Assembly (NCBI RefSeq): GCF_019219095.1
Contig: NZ_JAHUWH010000002.1
Span: forward strand, 310,001-374,000
From: Acidovorax sp. sic0104
Lineage (GTDB): Bacteria; Pseudomonadota; Gammaproteobacteria; Burkholderiales; Burkholderiaceae_C
Direction: 5' to 3'
DNA length: 64,000 nucleotides
This document shows positions 1 through 9,479 of the stretch, piece after piece. A model generated the notes under the pieces. That model was not told the DNA's origin and did no database searches. It saw only the letters and a list, made by a program, of their open reading frames with translations. Position 1 is the stretch's first letter, and each line of letters starts with the position of its first letter. The position numbers and the translations under genes were made by a program.

Positions 1-1037
1 CATATGCCGCTCATGTCGGGCAGGTTGCGCGCCGCGTCGGCGTGTTGCGATGCCTGGGCCAGGTCGATCCCCCAGCGCTGCGCCAGCGCGGGCGTGAGGG
101 TGTTGACGTTGCCCACGACCATGGGCGACTTGTTGAGGTGGATGGTCTTGACCGGCAGGCGCGAAACGCCTTCGGGCAGCGCATCGGCCTTGCTGAACAT
201 GCGCAGGCGGATCTCCTCGACACCCATGGTGGCCAGGGGCGACGGGTCCTGCGACAGGTCCCAGGCGATGAGTTCGTTCTTGTTGGTCGGGTGGCTGGCC
301 AGCGGCCACATCACGGCCAGGCAGCCCCGCTCTGCGGGGAACATGCCCGACACATGCAGGAACGGCCGCGCCGTGATGGTGGTGGCGGGCAGGCGCAGTT
401 CCGTCGCCACGCGGTCCTTCTTGTGCAGCGAGAGTGCGAAGTCGAACAGCTTGGCGTTGTGCTGGCGGATGAGCCGCGCCAGCGCAATGGTGGCGCGCAC
501 GTCAGAGAGCGCATCGTGCGCGGCCTCGTGCAGCAGGCCGTTGGCCTTGGACAGATGCTCGAGCTTGAAGCTGGCAGAGCCGTCCTCCTTCTTCGGCCAG
601 GTGATGCCGTCGGGCCGCAGGGCGTAGGTCATGCGCACCACGTCCAGCAGGTCCCAGCGGCCGCACTGGTTCTGCCATTCGCGTGCGTAGGGGTCGATGA
701 GGTTGCGCCAGAACATGAAGCGCGTGATCTCGTCGTCGAAGCGGATGGTGTTGTAGCCCACACCGATGGTGCCCGGCTGGGCGAATTCGGCCTCGATGCG
801 GGCCGCGAACTGGTGCTCCGGCACGCCCTTCTCCAGGCACAGCTGGGGGGTGATGCCGGTGATGAGACACGATTGCGGGTCGGGCAGGTAGTCGTTGGCC
901 GGCTGGCAGTAGATCATCAGCGGCTCGCCGATCTCATTGAGCTCGGCATCGGTGCGGATGGCGGCGAACTGCGCGGGCCGGTCGCGCCGGGTGTTGGCAC
1001 CAAAGGTTTCGTAGTCGTGCCAGAGAAAAGTATGCAT
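1..1037 (-). CDS. sbcB: Exodeoxyribonuclease I (partial, C-terminus beyond window)
   Basis: Exonuclease I degrades single-stranded DNA 3' to 5' and acts in recombination and mismatch repair in the cytoplasm. The reverse strand reads from an ATG at 1037 as MHTFLWHDYETFGAN, with the DEDD-family exo I motif (Asp and Glu of HDYETFG) at residues 8-13. Further conserved stretches follow: GITPQLC, GYNTIRFDDE, the RWDLLD region, and HDALSDVRATIALARLI carrying later catalytic acids. The frame is open to base 3 without a stop, so about 345 residues are visible and the C-terminal part (family length about 475) lies outside the window. The gene is divergent from the sigma/anti-sigma fusion gene at 1160. 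Identification is confident; only completeness cannot be judged. Confidence 0.93.
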   Translation of the reverse strand, partial: MHTFLWHDYETFGANTRRDRPAQFAAIRTDAELNEIGEPLMIYCQPANDYLPDPQSCLITGITPQLCLEKGVPEHQFAARIEAEFAQPGTIGVGYNTIRFDDEITRFMFWRNLIDPYAREWQNQCGRWDLLDVVRMTYALRPDGITWPKKEDGSASFKLEHLSKANGLLHEAAHDALSDVRATIALARLIRQHNAKLFDFALSLHKKDRVATELRLPATTITARPFLHVSGMFPAERGCLAVMWPLASHPTNKNELIAWDLSQDPSPLATMGVEEIRLRMFSKADALPEGVSRLPVKTIHLNKSPMVVGNVNTLTPALAQRWGIDLAQASQHADAARNLPDMSGI

Positions 1038-1117
1038 GGAAAAAAAGGCGCAGCCCGGCGCTCGAACGCAAAGCCCCGAGTATGCCGGGTGGCGCGGCCG
1101 CCCTGCGTCAGCGTTCA

Positions 1118-1144
1118 ATTGCAATTGATATCAATTCGCATTTG
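1118..1144 (+). promoter_or_regulatory. Candidate Fur box upstream of the sigma/anti-sigma fusion gene
   Basis: A perfect 14-base palindrome, AATTGATATCAATT (1123-1136), sits in an AT-rich patch about 24 bases before the ATG at 1160. The 19-base stretch around it matches the classical Fur consensus at roughly 11 of 19 positions. Iron-starvation sigma genes of this class are normally Fur-repressed, so a Fur operator is the natural reading. The palindrome could instead belong to another dimeric repressor. Confidence 0.45.
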
Positions 1145-1159
1145 CTATGCTCGCCGCCC

Positions 1160-2452
1160 ATGAGCACGCCGGCCCGCCTCTCCCTCCTGGACGAATTTCC
1201 CCTGCGCTACGACGCGCTCGTGCGCTTTCTGCGCCACCGCACCGGCAACGGCGAGGACGCGCGGGAGATCGCCCACGAAACCTGGCTGCGTCTGGCCGAG
1301 CAGCGCCCTGCCGCAGGCGCACCGGCGGGCGCACCTGTGGAGGATGCGCGCGCCTACCTGAGCACTGCCGCCGCGCACATCGGGCTGGACCGGCAGCGGC
1401 GCGCGCAATGGCTGCAAAGCCACACGCGCGACAGCGCCGCCACGGGCGCCGCCGCCGGCCATGCACCGGACGTGGCCGACGCGCTCATGTACCGCCAGGC
1501 GCTCGCCGCCGTCGAGGCCGCTCTCGCCGCGCTGCCCGGCCGCACGCGCGAGGCCTTCGTGGCGCATCGCGTCCACGGCGAGAGCCAGGCCGCCATCGCA
1601 GGCAGGTTGGGTGTGTCGCTCAACACCATCGAGCGCGACCTGGGCGCGGCCAGCGACCGCATCGAAACCGCGCTGCGCCAGTGGCGCGGCGAACCCCGCC
1701 CCCCGGCACGCGAGGGCGGGCGCCGCAGGAGCCTGGCCTCGCTGCTCGCGGTGGGCGGCCTGGGCGTGGTCGGCGCGCTGGGCTGGCGCCTCTGGCGCGA
1801 CCAGGCCCTGCACTGGGAAGGCAGCTACGCCGCCGCGCGGGGCCGCAGCCTGACACAGCCCCTGCCCGACGGCTCCGGCCTCATCCTCGATGCCCAGAGC
1901 CGGATCGAGCTGGCCTACGACGCCCGCCGCCGCAGCGCGCGGCTGCTCGAAGGCGCGGCGTTCTTCGCAGTGCAGCACGACGCCAGCCGGCCCTTCACGG
2001 TGCAGGCGCGCGAGGTCACGGTCACCGTGCTGGGCACACGCTTTGGCGTGGAGATCGAACCCGGGGGCAGCGTGCTCGTGCAGACCGAGTCCGGGCTCGT
2101 GCGCGTGAGCCGCGGCGACACGGTGCTGGCCGGCGCCCTGGGCGCGGGCCAGGGCTTGCGCGTCGCTCCGGACGGCACGCCCCGGGCCGTACCCGGCACT
2201 GCGGCCCCCTGGCGCCATGGGCGCCTGCACTTCGACGCCGTGCCGCTGGCCGAGGCCACCGAGCGCCTCGCGCGCTACGCGCGCTTGGAGCTTGCCACCG
2301 ACGCGCGCGCCGCGCAGCTGCGCATCAGCGGCACGGTGGAGATCGCCGAAGCCGCCGACTGGCTGCAGGCCCTGCCCGCCGTGCTGCCGTTGCGCGTGGT
2401 GCGCGACAACGGCCGCGTGCTGCTGGTGGCAAGGCAGGCAAAAAATCAATAA
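1160..2452 (+). CDS. Hybrid ECF sigma factor / FecR-type anti-sigma regulator (single polypeptide)
   Basis: The 430-residue protein appears to combine two normally separate cell-surface-signalling proteins. Residues about 13-90 look like sigma region 2 (RYDALVRFLRHRTG, EIAHETWLRLAEQ). Residues about 120-172 look like region 4, with a helix-turn-helix around SQAAIAGRLGVSLNTIERDL. Residues about 192-210 form one hydrophobic transmembrane segment after an Arg-rich stretch. Residues about 225-330 are a FecR domain (LPDGSGLILDAQSRI, VTVLGTRFGVE), and residues 350-425 resemble the C-terminal domain that contacts a receptor STN domain. The ATG at 1160 is chosen because it begins directly before sigma region 2; an upstream in-frame ATG at 1082 would add an unlikely leader. 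The TonB receptor follows 147 bases downstream and is the expected signalling partner. A comparable hybrid, IutY of Pseudomonas putida, is known to be proteolytically split. No frameshift is visible; the join is one continuous frame. Confidence 0.85.
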   Translation: MSTPARLSLLDEFPLRYDALVRFLRHRTGNGEDAREIAHETWLRLAEQRPAAGAPAGAPVEDARAYLSTAAAHIGLDRQRRAQWLQSHTRDSAATGAAAGHAPDVADALMYRQALAAVEAALAALPGRTREAFVAHRVHGESQAAIAGRLGVSLNTIERDLGAASDRIETALRQWRGEPRPPAREGGRRRSLASLLAVGGLGVVGALGWRLWRDQALHWEGSYAAARGRSLTQPLPDGSGLILDAQSRIELAYDARRRSARLLEGAAFFAVQHDASRPFTVQAREVTVTVLGTRFGVEIEPGGSVLVQTESGLVRVSRGDTVLAGALGAGQGLRVAPDGTPRAVPGTAAPWRHGRLHFDAVPLAEATERLARYARLELATDARAAQLRISGTVEIAEAADWLQALPAVLPLRVVRDNGRVLLVARQAKNQ

Positions 2453-2512
2453 AAATGGCCTCCAGCCCTTTGGGGGAAAGCGCAAATAGCTACCATTTCA
2501 ATAGCAAAAACG
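2453..2512. repeat. Dispersed hairpin repeat, copy 1
   Basis: A degenerate copy of a ~60-base element found at least seven times in the window. It has a GGCCTCCAGC-like left end, an imperfect hairpin (CCCTTT/AAAGCG) and the tail AGCTACCATTTCAATAGCA at 2488-2506. It begins at the stop codon of the sigma/anti-sigma gene and may act as an attenuator or terminator before the receptor gene. Confidence 0.6.
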
Positions 2513-2599
2513 GCATTCAAAAACTTTCAGGGTTTCCGCCGCTCGTTCGTCCAGCAAGGTGAAAGACCTGTTTCACCCTGAACGAAAGACCCATCGGCC

Positions 2600-5008
2600 A
2601 TGCGACCTCCCGCCTCCCTGCCCCCGACCCTGCCCTCTCGCCTGCCCCGGCACGCCGTCGCCCGCGCCGCGATGGCTGCGGCCCTGGCGCTGCAGCTGCA
2701 GTGCGCCACCGCTCAGACTGCGCGCTTCGATATTCCGGCCCAGCCGCTGGCCCCCGCGCTCGCGGCGCTGGCGGCGCAGGCCGGATTGCAACTGGCGTTC
2801 GCACCGGACCTGGCGGCGGACCGCCAGGCCCCGGCCGTGCACGGCACCCGCGACGTCGGCGATGCGCTGCGCGCGCTGCTGGCGGGCTCCGGCCTGCAGG
2901 GCCGTGTGCAGGGGCGCACGCTGGTGGTGGAGCGCCCGCCCGCCCAGGGGGCCGCGCTGGGCGAGGTCACGGTGCGCGCCGAGGCCGAGCACGACACCGC
3001 CGCCGGCCCCCTGCACGGCTATGCGGCGCGGCGCAGCGCCACGGGCACCAAGACCGACACGCCGGTCCTGGAGACGCCGCAGTCCCTGAGCGTGGTGGGC
3101 GCCCAGGAGATCGAGAACCGCAAGGCGCAGAGCCTGCAGGACGCGCTGGGCTACGTGGCCGGCGTCAGCCGCTCGGAGGGGCTTGACCGCACGACCGACG
3201 GCATGTTCCTGCGCGGCTTCCAGTCCAGCAACGTGGGCACGTATTTCCGAGACGGCACGCCCTACACGGTCAACTACTACAACGGCAGGCAGGAGCCCTA
3301 TGGGCTGGAGCGCATCGAGGTGCTCAAGGGCGCGGCGTCAGTGCTCTACGGCGCCTCGGCGCCCGGCGGCATCATCAACACGGTGAGCAAGCGCCCCACC
3401 ACGGAGCCGCTGCGCGAGTTGCAGCTGGAACTGGGCAGCTTCGCGCGCCGGCAGGTGTCGGGCGACTTCGGTGCGGCGCTGGACCCCGAGGGCGAGTGGT
3501 CGTACCGGCTGACCTTCCTGGGGCGCGACAGCAACAGCTTCGTGGATCACGTGCGGGACGACCGCAGCTACTTCGCGCCCGCGCTCAAGTGGCAGCCCAA
3601 TGGCAGCACCTCGCTGACCCTGCTGGCCGAATACCACCGGGACCGGACAGCCTACGTCTACGGTCTGCCCGGCCCGGGGACCGTGCTGCCGAACGTGCAC
3701 GGGCGGCTGCCGCGCAACCTCTACACAGGCGAGCCCGGCTACGACAAGTTCGACCTCACGCGCTACTCCCTGGGCTACCTGCTCGAGCATGCGTTCAACG
3801 ACCGCCTCACGCTGCGCCACAGCCTGCGCTACTTCCACGCGCATAACGAATACAACAACGCCGGGATCTGGGGCCTGGCCAGCGACCAGCGCACCACGCT
3901 GGACCGCACCGCGCAGGACCGCTGGGACCGCTCGTCCGCCACCACCACCGACACCTCGCTGCAGTACCAGACGACCCACGGCAGCGTGCGGCACACGCTG
4001 CTCGCGGGCCTGGACCATGCCGCGCCACGGCACAAGACGGAGCGCTACAACCGCGAAGGCCAGCCGCTGGACCTGTATGCGCCGCTCTACGGCCAGCCCC
4101 TGGGCGCGGCCGTGCCTGCCGGGAACTCCTCGGTCTCCAGGATCCGGCGCATGGGCCTGTACCTGCAGGACCAGATGAAGATCGGCGAGAAGTGGGTCGT
4201 GCTGCTGGGTGGCCGCCATGACAGGCTGCGCGCCGACGAGCACGCCCTGTTCACCGGCGAGAAATGGGTGGACGCCGAGAAAAGCCAGGCTTTCACCGGC
4301 CGCGCCGGGCTGGTGTATCTGGCTGAGGGCGGGCTCGCCCCCTTCCTGAGCTACAGCGAGTCCTACGAGCCCACCGAGGGCCGAGACCGCAGCGGCCGCC
4401 GCTTCCAGCCGACCACCGGCACGCAGATCGAGGCCGGCGTGCGCTGGCAGCCACCGGGCTCGGCCACCCTGGTGTCCGCGGCCATGTACCAGCTCACTCG
4501 CGACAACCTCACGGTCGCCGACCCGCAGGACCCGAACTACGCCATCCAGCACGGCCGGGTGCGCTCGCGCGGACTCGAGCTGGAAGCCCGCACCCGCGTC
4601 GGCCGCCATGCCAACCTGATCGCTGCCTATGCCTATACCGATGCCCGCACCGTGCGCGCCAGCCCGCTGCAGCCCGCGCAGGAGGGCGCCCGCTCGATCG
4701 GCGTGCCCTACAACCAGGTCTCGCTGTGGGCGGACTACGAGCTTGGCGCGCTGGGCCTGCCGGGCCTGACGGTGGGCGCGGGCGTGCGCCACATGGGCGA
4801 GGCACGCGGCATGGCGCACGGGACGCCCGTGGCCGTGCCGGCCTTCACGCTGTTCGACGCCATGCTGGGCTACCACACCGGCCCCTGGCGCTTCGCGCTG
4901 AACCTCAGCAACCTGGCGGACAAGACCTATATCGGCAGCTGCGCCATGTACGGCTGCTTCTACGGCGAGCCGCGCAAGCTGATCGGCACGGCCACCTACC
5001 GCTGGTAA
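2600..5008 (+). CDS. TonB-dependent siderophore receptor with STN signalling domain
   Basis: An 802-residue outer-membrane receptor for ferric siderophore uptake, energised by TonB. Residues 1-39 form a signal peptide ending CATAQ. Residues about 41-115 are an STN (secretin/TonB short N-terminal) domain with FDIPAQPLAPALAALAAQAG. The plug follows from about 150 (TPQSLSVVGAQEI, DALGYVAGVS, RIEVLKGAASVLYGASAPGG), then the 22-strand barrel, closing with a terminal aromatic (TYRW). The C-terminal pair of cysteines in SCAMYGCFYGEPR resembles hydroxamate-type receptors (FhuA/FoxA group). The STN domain marks it as a transducer that should signal to the FecR half of the upstream hybrid sigma protein, so the two genes form a cell-surface signalling pair. 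The actual siderophore cannot be told from sequence. Confidence 0.92.
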   Translation: MRPPASLPPTLPSRLPRHAVARAAMAAALALQLQCATAQTARFDIPAQPLAPALAALAAQAGLQLAFAPDLAADRQAPAVHGTRDVGDALRALLAGSGLQGRVQGRTLVVERPPAQGAALGEVTVRAEAEHDTAAGPLHGYAARRSATGTKTDTPVLETPQSLSVVGAQEIENRKAQSLQDALGYVAGVSRSEGLDRTTDGMFLRGFQSSNVGTYFRDGTPYTVNYYNGRQEPYGLERIEVLKGAASVLYGASAPGGIINTVSKRPTTEPLRELQLELGSFARRQVSGDFGAALDPEGEWSYRLTFLGRDSNSFVDHVRDDRSYFAPALKWQPNGSTSLTLLAEYHRDRTAYVYGLPGPGTVLPNVHGRLPRNLYTGEPGYDKFDLTRYSLGYLLEHAFNDRLTLRHSLRYFHAHNEYNNAGIWGLASDQRTTLDRTAQDRWDRSSATTTDTSLQYQTTHGSVRHTLLAGLDHAAPRHKTERYNREGQPLDLYAPLYGQPLGAAVPAGNSSVSRIRRMGLYLQDQMKIGEKWVVLLGGRHDRLRADEHALFTGEKWVDAEKSQAFTGRAGLVYLAEGGLAPFLSYSESYEPTEGRDRSGRRFQPTTGTQIEAGVRWQPPGSATLVSAAMYQLTRDNLTVADPQDPNYAIQHGRVRSRGLELEARTRVGRHANLIAAYAYTDARTVRASPLQPAQEGARSIGVPYNQVSLWADYELGALGLPGLTVGAGVRHMGEARGMAHGTPVAVPAFTLFDAMLGYHTGPWRFALNLSNLADKTYIGSCAMYGCFYGEPRKLIGTATYRW

Positions 5009-5042
5009 CAGGCGGCACGCGGGCGCGGGAGACAATGCCGGA

Positions 5043-6416
5043 ATGCACCCTGCAATCCCCCGCGCACATACCTGGGCACGCCCCTTGATCCTCTGGCCGC
5101 TGGCCACGCTGGCCCTGGCCCTGACGGGCTGCGCCAATGCCCCCGCACCCCGCCCGGTGGCGGCTGCCGCCGTGCCCGCAACCGCACCAGCCGCAGCCAC
5201 AGCGACCCCCAGCGCGGCGGTACCGGCGCCTACAACCCACGAAGCCGGCTTTGCCGCCTGGCGCGATGGCTTTGCCACCCAGGCACTGGCCGCGGGCATC
5301 CGCCCCGAAACCGTGCGCCAGGTGCTCGCCCAGGCGCAATGGCAGCCGCGCGTCTTGGAACTGGACCGCGCCCAGCCCGAGTTCAGCCGCACGCCGTGGG
5401 CGTACCTGGACAGCGCCGTGTCGCAGCAGCGCGTGGCACAAGGCCAGGCCAAGCTGGCCGAGCATGCGGCGCCGCTGCAGGCCGCGTCCGCGCGCTATGG
5501 CGTACCGGCTGCGGTGATCACCGCCATCTGGGGCATGGAAAGCAACTACGGCAGCAATTTCGGAAGCTTCCACACGGTGGATGCCCTGGCCACGCTGGCG
5601 TACGAGGGACGCCGCCGCGCCTGGGCCCAGGGCGAGCTGCTGGCGGCGCTGCGCATCATCGATCAGGGCGACATCGCTGCCGACCGCATGATCGGCTCCT
5701 GGGCCGGCGCCATGGGGCACACTCAGTTTCTGCCCTCGGTGTTCCTGCGGCATGCCGTCGATGCCGACGGTGATGGCCACCGCGACATCTGGGGCAGCGT
5801 GCCGGACGTGGCCGCTTCCACGGCCGCGTTCCTTGCCGGCGAAGGCTGGCGGCGTGGCGAACCCTGGGGAACCGAGGTGAAGCTGCCCGCAGTCTTCGAC
5901 TTCGCGCGCACGGAGCTCAACGTGCGCCAAAGTGCCACACAGTGGGCGGCCGAGGGTGTTCAAACGACGGACGGACGTGCGCTGCCTGCGCTGGATGCCG
6001 CCTCGGTGATAACGCCGGCAGGGGCCCGAGGGCCCGCGTTCCTGGTGGGGCACAACTTCCGCACGCTGCTGCGCTACAACAATGCGGTGACCTACGCCCT
6101 GGGCGTGGCCCAGCTGTCCCAGCAGATCGAAGGCGGCGCGCCAATTGTCGCGACATGGCCGCGTGAACTGCCGGCTCTGTCGCGTGAGCAGGTCCAGGCG
6201 CTGCAGTTGGCGCTGAATCAGCGAGGCTTCGACACCGGTACACCCGACGGCGTGCTGGGGCCGGCCACCCGTGCGGGCCTTCGGCGCTACCAGCAAAGCG
6301 AGGGGCTGGCGGCAGATGGCTATGCCACGGTCGAACTGCTCAGCAGGTTGTCAGGCAGCGCACCTGCATCCTCCCCGCGCACCGGCACGCCGCTCGCGGA
6401 GCAGCCTGCGCGCTGA
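5043..6416 (+). CDS. Lytic murein transglycosylase, MltB family, with peptidoglycan-binding domain
   Basis: A 457-residue lipoprotein-type murein hydrolase that cleaves the MurNAc-GlcNAc bond to leave 1,6-anhydro ends in the periplasm. The N-terminus has a signal peptide and lipobox (LALTGCA, Cys at about residue 30), then a Pro/Ala-rich linker to about residue 65. The SLT_2 (MltB-type) catalytic domain spans about 70-370, with the catalytic Glu in AIWGMESNYGSNFG (about residue 166) and the supporting GAMGHTQFLPS and HNFRTLLRYNN motifs. A C-terminal PG_binding_1 domain (about 385-445) contains LNQRGFDTGTPDGVLGPATR. It starts 34 bases after the receptor gene, but no functional link is evident. 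It could be annotated as MltB or as a generic 'lytic murein transglycosylase'. Confidence 0.92.
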   Translation: MHPAIPRAHTWARPLILWPLATLALALTGCANAPAPRPVAAAAVPATAPAAATATPSAAVPAPTTHEAGFAAWRDGFATQALAAGIRPETVRQVLAQAQWQPRVLELDRAQPEFSRTPWAYLDSAVSQQRVAQGQAKLAEHAAPLQAASARYGVPAAVITAIWGMESNYGSNFGSFHTVDALATLAYEGRRRAWAQGELLAALRIIDQGDIAADRMIGSWAGAMGHTQFLPSVFLRHAVDADGDGHRDIWGSVPDVAASTAAFLAGEGWRRGEPWGTEVKLPAVFDFARTELNVRQSATQWAAEGVQTTDGRALPALDAASVITPAGARGPAFLVGHNFRTLLRYNNAVTYALGVAQLSQQIEGGAPIVATWPRELPALSREQVQALQLALNQRGFDTGTPDGVLGPATRAGLRRYQQSEGLAADGYATVELLSRLSGSAPASSPRTGTPLAEQPAR

Positions 6417-6471
6417 AGGCCGGCGACCCCGCGCGCCGCTGGAGGCGCCGGAATTTTCCCAGACTGATGCC

Positions 6472-6729
6472 TCACAGGCCGGTGCTGCGGTGCACGGCGT
6501 CGGAATGCAGGGATTCGCTGAACTGGTCCACGATCATCGCCCAGGGCGCGTCGGCCTTGAGTTGCTCCAGCAGGAATTGGCGCTGGGAGTCATTCCAGTA
6601 CGGCGCGTCGCCAAGCGCCACCTCGGTAGGCAACTGGTGGGTTTTGATGAACTGGGCAATGCCCTCTGCACTCTCATCCAGCCCCAGCTGCAGGAAAAGA
6701 TTGGTCATGGTGGGTTCGGTCGTGATCAT
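6472..6729 (-). CDS. DUF2789 family protein
   Basis: An 85-residue cytoplasmic protein of unknown function. It matches the small DUF2789 family seen in proteobacteria: an opening FLQLGLDES-like segment, an acidic helix, and the segment APYWNDSQRQFLLEQLKADAPWA about two-thirds along. The first ATG (6729) has a good ribosome binding site (AAGGAAG, 6 bases upstream), which favours it over the internal ATG at 6708. It lies alone between the convergent transglycosylase gene and clpA. No partner or regulation is visible. Confidence 0.8.
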   Translation of the reverse strand: MITTEPTMTNLFLQLGLDESAEGIAQFIKTHQLPTEVALGDAPYWNDSQRQFLLEQLKADAPWAMIVDQFSESLHSDAVHRSTGL

Positions 6730-7073
6730 GGGCAGCTTCCTTTTGTAGCGTTGGCGGCAGCGGGATGATCAACATCTGCGTGTTGCTGCCGGGTGCAGGA
6801 AACATAGCAGCTTGGAGCTGACTTTTTCGCAGTTTTCACCGCCTTCCGGGGCCTTGGGCGCAAGTCGCGCTTTTACCGCCGGCCCCACCGCGGCAGTCGC
6901 TGGCACGCGGTCGAGCGTGCCGCTGACAGACGGGCGACCATCACTCCCTGCGGGTCCATGCGGCAGCTCTCAAAGAAAAAGCCAGCCATCACGGGATGGC
7001 TGGCTTGCCGGTCGGGCGCAAGCGCCCTGGCGATGCACACCGGAACTCTCAGCCCCGGCGCATCCGCAACAGC
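6730..7073. other. Intergenic region between DUF2789 gene and clpA 3' end
   Basis: 344 bases without a convincing gene. It contains the clpA terminator (6971-7006) and presumably the promoter of the DUF2789 gene near 6740-6830. Nothing else is recognised. Confidence 0.6.
6971..7006 (-). terminator. Rho-independent terminator of clpA
   Basis: A perfect 12-base inverted repeat AAGCCAGCCATC / GATGGCTGGCTT with a 4-base loop. Read on the minus strand it is followed by a T-rich run (TTTTTCTTT), 68 bases past the clpA stop codon. Confidence 0.88.
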
Positions 7074-9422
7074 TCAGTCGGCTGTGGCCTCTTCGGGCTC
7101 TGCAGGCTCCGACTTGGCAGAGCGATCCTTCTTTGCCACGGGTTGGATGTCAAGCAGCACCTCGGGCGTCTCCACGCCCTTGTCGTCGGTCTTGAGCTCG
7201 ATGTCCACCGTCAGGCGTCCACCGTCGGTCAGGCGTCCGAACAGCAGTTCATCAGCCAGCGCGCGGCGAATGGTGTCCTGGATCAGACGTTGCATCGGGC
7301 GGGCACCCATGAGCGGATCAAAGCCCTTCTTGGCCAGGTGCTTGCGCAGCGTGTCGGTGAAGGTGACTTCCACCTTCTTTTCGGCCAGCTGCGTTTCCAG
7401 CTGCAGCAGGAACTTGTCCACCACGCGCAGGATGATCTGCTCGTCCAGGGCCTTGAAGTTGACGATGGCATCCAGCCGGTTGCGGAATTCGGGCGTGAAC
7501 AGGCGCTTGATGTCGCCCATTTCGTCGCCCGCCTGGCGCGGGTTGGTGAAGCCAATGGTCGCCTTGTTCATGGTCTCGGCGCCGGCATTCGTGGTCATGA
7601 TGATCAGCACGTTGCGGAAGTCGGCCTTGCGGCCGTTGTTGTCCGTCAGCGTGCCATGGTCCATGACCTGCAGCAGCACGTTGAAGATGTCCGGGTGCGC
7701 CTTCTCGATCTCGTCGAGCAGCAGCACCGCGTGCGGCTTCTTCGTGATGGCTTCGGTGAGCAGGCCGCCCTGGTCAAAGCCGACATATCCGGGGGGCGCG
7801 CCGATCAGGCGGCTCACGGCGTGGCGCTCCATGTACTCCGACATGTCAAAGCGAATGAGCTCGATGCCCATGATGTAGGCCAGTTGCTTGGCCGCTTCGG
7901 TCTTGCCGACGCCGGTGGGGCCGCTGAACAGGAACGAGCCGATCGGCTTGTCGCCCTTGCCCAGGCCCGAGCGCGCCATCTTGACCGACGAGGCGAGCAC
8001 TTCCAGCGCCTTGTCCTGCCCGAACACCACGCTCTTGAGGTCGCGCTCCAGCGTCTGCAGCTTACTGCGGTCGTCGTTGGAGACATTGGCCGGCGGAATG
8101 CGCGCGATCTTGGCCACGATCTCTTCGATCTCGGCCTTGCCGATGGTCTTCTTGCGCTTGCTGGGCACCAGGATGCGCTGAGCGGCCCCAGCCTCGTCGA
8201 TCACGTCGATGGCCTTGTCGGGCAGGTGACGGTCGTTGATGTACTTGGCGCTCAGTTCTGCAGCAGCCTGCAGGGCCGCAGCCGCGTACTTCACGCTGTG
8301 GTGCTCTTCGAAGCGCGACTTCAGGCCCTTGAGGATGTCGATGGTCTCCTGCACCGTCGGCTCGACCACATCGACCTTCTGGAAACGGCGGGACAGCGCT
8401 GCGTCCTTCTCGAAGATGCCACGGTACTCGGTGAAGGTTGTCGCACCGATGCACTTGAGCTGGCCGCTGGAGAGCGCAGGCTTGAGCAGGTTGGACGCAT
8501 CGAGCGTGCCGCCCGAGGCCGCGCCCGCACCGATCAGCGTGTGGATCTCGTCGATGAAAAGGATCGCGTTGGGCTTGTCCTTCAAGGACTTGAGCACGCC
8601 CTTGAGGCGCTGCTCGAAATCGCCACGGTACTTGGTACCGGCCAGCAGCGCGCCCATGTCGAGCGAATACACCGTGGCCTCGGCCAGGATCTCGGGCACG
8701 TCGTTCTGCGTGATGCGCCAGGCCAGGCCCTCGGCAATGGCGGTCTTGCCCACGCCCGCCTCACCCACCAGCAGCGGGTTGTTCTTGCGGCGGCGGCACA
8801 GGATCTGGATGGTGCGCTCGACCTCGTAGTTGCGGCCGATCAGCGGGTCGATCTTGCCGTCCTTGGCAGCCTGGTTCAGGTTCTGCGTGAACTGCTCCAG
8901 GGGCGAGGCCTTTTCGCTGCGCTCGCCGCCACCGCCTTCTTCGCCTTCGGCCTGGTTATCAGCCTTGGCGGGTTCCGGCGGCTCGCCCTTCTTGATCCCG
9001 TGGGCGATGAAGTTGACCACATCCAGGCGCGTCACGCCCTGCTGGTGCAGGTAGTACACGGCGTGCGAATCCTTCTCGCCGAAGATGGCCACCAGCACGT
9101 TGGCGCCAGTGACTTCCTTTTTGCCGTTGCCCGTGGACTGAACGTGCATGATGGCCCGCTGGATCACGCGCTGGAAGCCCAGCGTGGGTTGCGTATCCAC
9201 CTCGTCGGTGCCCGCGACCTGGGGCGTGTTGTCTTTGATGAAATTCGACAGCGATGAACGCAGATCATCGATGTTGGCCGAACATGCGCGCAGCACCTCC
9301 GCTGCGCTGGGGTTATCGAGCAATGCAAGCAACAGATGCTCCACGGTGATGAACTCGTGGCGCTGCTGACGGGCCTCAACAAAGGCCATGTGCAAGCTGA
9401 CTTCCAGTTCCTGGGCAATCAT
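7074..9422 (-). CDS. clpA: ATP-dependent Clp protease ATP-binding subunit ClpA
   Basis: A 782-residue AAA+ unfoldase that feeds substrates, including N-end-rule proteins delivered by ClpS, into the ClpP peptidase. It starts [23 protein letters not shown], the typical Clp N-domain (residues 1-140). A low-complexity acidic/Glu-Gly linker follows near residue 165. The first AAA+ module has Walker [14 protein letters not shown] and Walker B ILFIDEIH. The second has Walker [14 protein letters not shown], Walker [13 protein letters not shown], and the ClpP-binding loop containing IGFTNP. Length is close to E. coli ClpA (758). clpS lies directly upstream on the same strand, the classical clpS-clpA arrangement, and a strong terminator follows. 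Confidence 0.97.
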   Translation of the reverse strand: MIAQELEVSLHMAFVEARQQRHEFITVEHLLLALLDNPSAAEVLRACSANIDDLRSSLSNFIKDNTPQVAGTDEVDTQPTLGFQRVIQRAIMHVQSTGNGKKEVTGANVLVAIFGEKDSHAVYYLHQQGVTRLDVVNFIAHGIKKGEPPEPAKADNQAEGEEGGGGERSEKASPLEQFTQNLNQAAKDGKIDPLIGRNYEVERTIQILCRRRKNNPLLVGEAGVGKTAIAEGLAWRITQNDVPEILAEATVYSLDMGALLAGTKYRGDFEQRLKGVLKSLKDKPNAILFIDEIHTLIGAGAASGGTLDASNLLKPALSSGQLKCIGATTFTEYRGIFEKDAALSRRFQKVDVVEPTVQETIDILKGLKSRFEEHHSVKYAAAALQAAAELSAKYINDRHLPDKAIDVIDEAGAAQRILVPSKRKKTIGKAEIEEIVAKIARIPPANVSNDDRSKLQTLERDLKSVVFGQDKALEVLASSVKMARSGLGKGDKPIGSFLFSGPTGVGKTEAAKQLAYIMGIELIRFDMSEYMERHAVSRLIGAPPGYVGFDQGGLLTEAITKKPHAVLLLDEIEKAHPDIFNVLLQVMDHGTLTDNNGRKADFRNVLIIMTTNAGAETMNKATIGFTNPRQAGDEMGDIKRLFTPEFRNRLDAIVNFKALDEQIILRVVDKFLLQLETQLAEKKVEVTFTDTLRKHLAKKGFDPLMGARPMQRLIQDTIRRALADELLFGRLTDGGRLTVDIELKTDDKGVETPEVLLDIQPVAKKDRSAKSEPAEPEEATAD

Positions 9423-9479
9423 GTGAACTCCTTTGTGCTTGCGTGGAAGGGATAACTTTAGATCGGGACAAAAGACCTG

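Noticed and set aside
42..1163. A long plus-strand open frame opposite exonuclease I
   Set aside because: It is the antisense shadow of a recognisable sbcB frame; its translation has no family character and is typical of GC-rich shadow frames.
6996..9257. A 753-codon plus-strand frame opposite clpA, with similar long frames opposite dnaE, sucA and tex
   Set aside because: These mirror well-conserved minus-strand genes and read as low-complexity antisense sequence, as expected in high-GC DNA.
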